A stretch of 5,474 bases of DNA, taken from the NCBI GenBank assembly GCA_029256665.1, contig JAQSXN010000319.1:1-5474 (forward strand). Reading direction: 5' to 3'. Positions 5,327 to 5,474 of this stretch are shown one piece after another; position 1 is the first letter of the stretch; each line of letters opens with the position of its first letter. Both the position numbers and the translations under genes were made by a program. Under the pieces are notes generated by a model. It did no database searches, was not told the DNA's origin, and saw only the letters and a program-made list of their open reading frames with translations. This DNA comes from Paenibacillus sp. Its GTDB lineage: Bacteria; Bacillota; Bacilli; Paenibacillales; Paenibacillaceae.

Positions 5327-5371
5327 CGCTATCGAGATAACTAATCATTCGGAGAGGTGAAGCGCGATTCC

Positions 5372-5474
5372 ATGTTCATTATGCGTTCCCATTTCAAATC
5401 GCTTATTGCTGGTACGGCCATCCAGCGAATTGTCTTTCTTGCGGCAGCGGCCGGGATTCGAATAACAATTTCGG
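5372..5474 (+). CDS. Start of a probable exported lipoprotein, possibly PstS-like, with an apparent frameshift (truncated by right edge)
   Basis: The ATG frame reads MFIMRSHFKSLIAGTAIQRI, then VFLAAAAGIRITIS: a basic start and a hydrophobic stretch, like a signal peptide but without a lipobox cysteine. From about 5431 the reading frame one base back (-1) encodes LSCGSGRDSNNNFG, a convincing lipobox cysteine plus polar Asn-rich linker. The two halves suggest a lipoprotein gene carrying a frameshift or sequencing error in the CTTTCTT stretch (5433-5439). The SD is GAGGTGA (5354-5360), 11 nt from the ATG; GTG at 5357 and ATG at 5381 are in-frame alternatives. The Pho-type promoter argues for the phosphate-binding protein PstS, but 34 codons cannot prove it. 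If the ATG frame is right throughout, this is an unknown membrane or exported protein. Confidence 0.45.
   Translation, partial: MFIMRSHFKSLIAGTAIQRIVFLAAAAGIRITIS

Larger units (their letters stand above)
4593..5371. other. Gene-poor intergenic region between the divergent aldolase and right-edge genes
   Basis: About 780 bp with no credible gene. From left to right it contains the aldolase leader with a stem structure and a short tandem duplication (CCAGGCAGCTC, then CCAGCAGCTC, 4757-4777). Next come the probable aldolase promoter, a cre-like site, a nested palindrome (4911-4951), three tandem 51-bp repeats (4990-5142), a pyrimidine-rich stretch and the Pho-type promoter of the plus-strand gene. 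Minus-strand frames of 60 codons (4867-4685) and 29 codons (5166-5077) occur here but lack ribosome binding sites. Confidence 0.7.

Noticed and set aside
5425..5445. Programmed -1 ribosomal frameshift joining the two frames
   Set aside because: The site GTCTTTCTTG is not a canonical X-XXY-YYZ slippery heptamer, and no downstream stimulator was seen. A length change of the CTTT repeat or a sequence error is simpler.

Overview
The window looks like chromosomal DNA of a GC-rich Firmicute, most likely Paenibacillus or a close relative. This rests on strong AGGAGG-type ribosome binding sites, TTG starts, Bacillus-type sigma-A promoters, U-tract terminators and the protein families present. No database was searched, so the genus is an inference.

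Layout, right to left along the minus strand. (1) Positions 3735-4592 encode a class II fructose-1,6-bisphosphate aldolase with all expected metal and catalytic residues. It has its own terminator and a leader of about 215 nt. A probable promoter lies near 4814-4829, and a 13-of-14 match to the CcpA cre consensus sits upstream of it. (2) A second minus-strand cluster begins at a good promoter (3584-3612). It reads NarL-type response regulator (TTG start, 3542-2877), then HisKA_3 sensor kinase (2877-1756, one-base overlap), then ABC ATPase (1584-637), then ABC-2 permease (608 to beyond the left edge). The set resembles the LnrJK/LnrLMN (YfiJK/YfiLMN) linearmycin-type lipid-active antibiotic sensing and efflux modules. 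The kinase would sense a membrane insult and the regulator would raise the transporter. The most unusual point is an intrinsic-terminator structure with a seven-U tract between the kinase and ATPase genes, with no room for a promoter after it. A perfect 7-bp inverted repeat lies just before it. Transporter expression may therefore depend on read-through.

Right-hand part (4593-5371), gene-poor. It holds the aldolase leader and promoter, the cre site, a nested palindrome and three tandem copies of a 51-bp imperfect repeat. A plus-strand promoter region follows, in which four TTAATG-like hexamers are spaced exactly 11 bp apart and end 11 bp before a -10 box. This is the geometry of Bacillus PhoP-activated promoters.

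The plus-strand gene at the right edge starts near 5372 and is cut off by the window. Its ATG frame encodes a signal-like hydrophobic segment. The neighbouring frame encodes a lipobox-like LSCGSG followed by an Asn-rich stretch. Together with the Pho-type promoter this suggests a phosphate-binding lipoprotein (PstS-like) whose signal peptide is interrupted by a frameshift or a sequence error. That identification is tentative.
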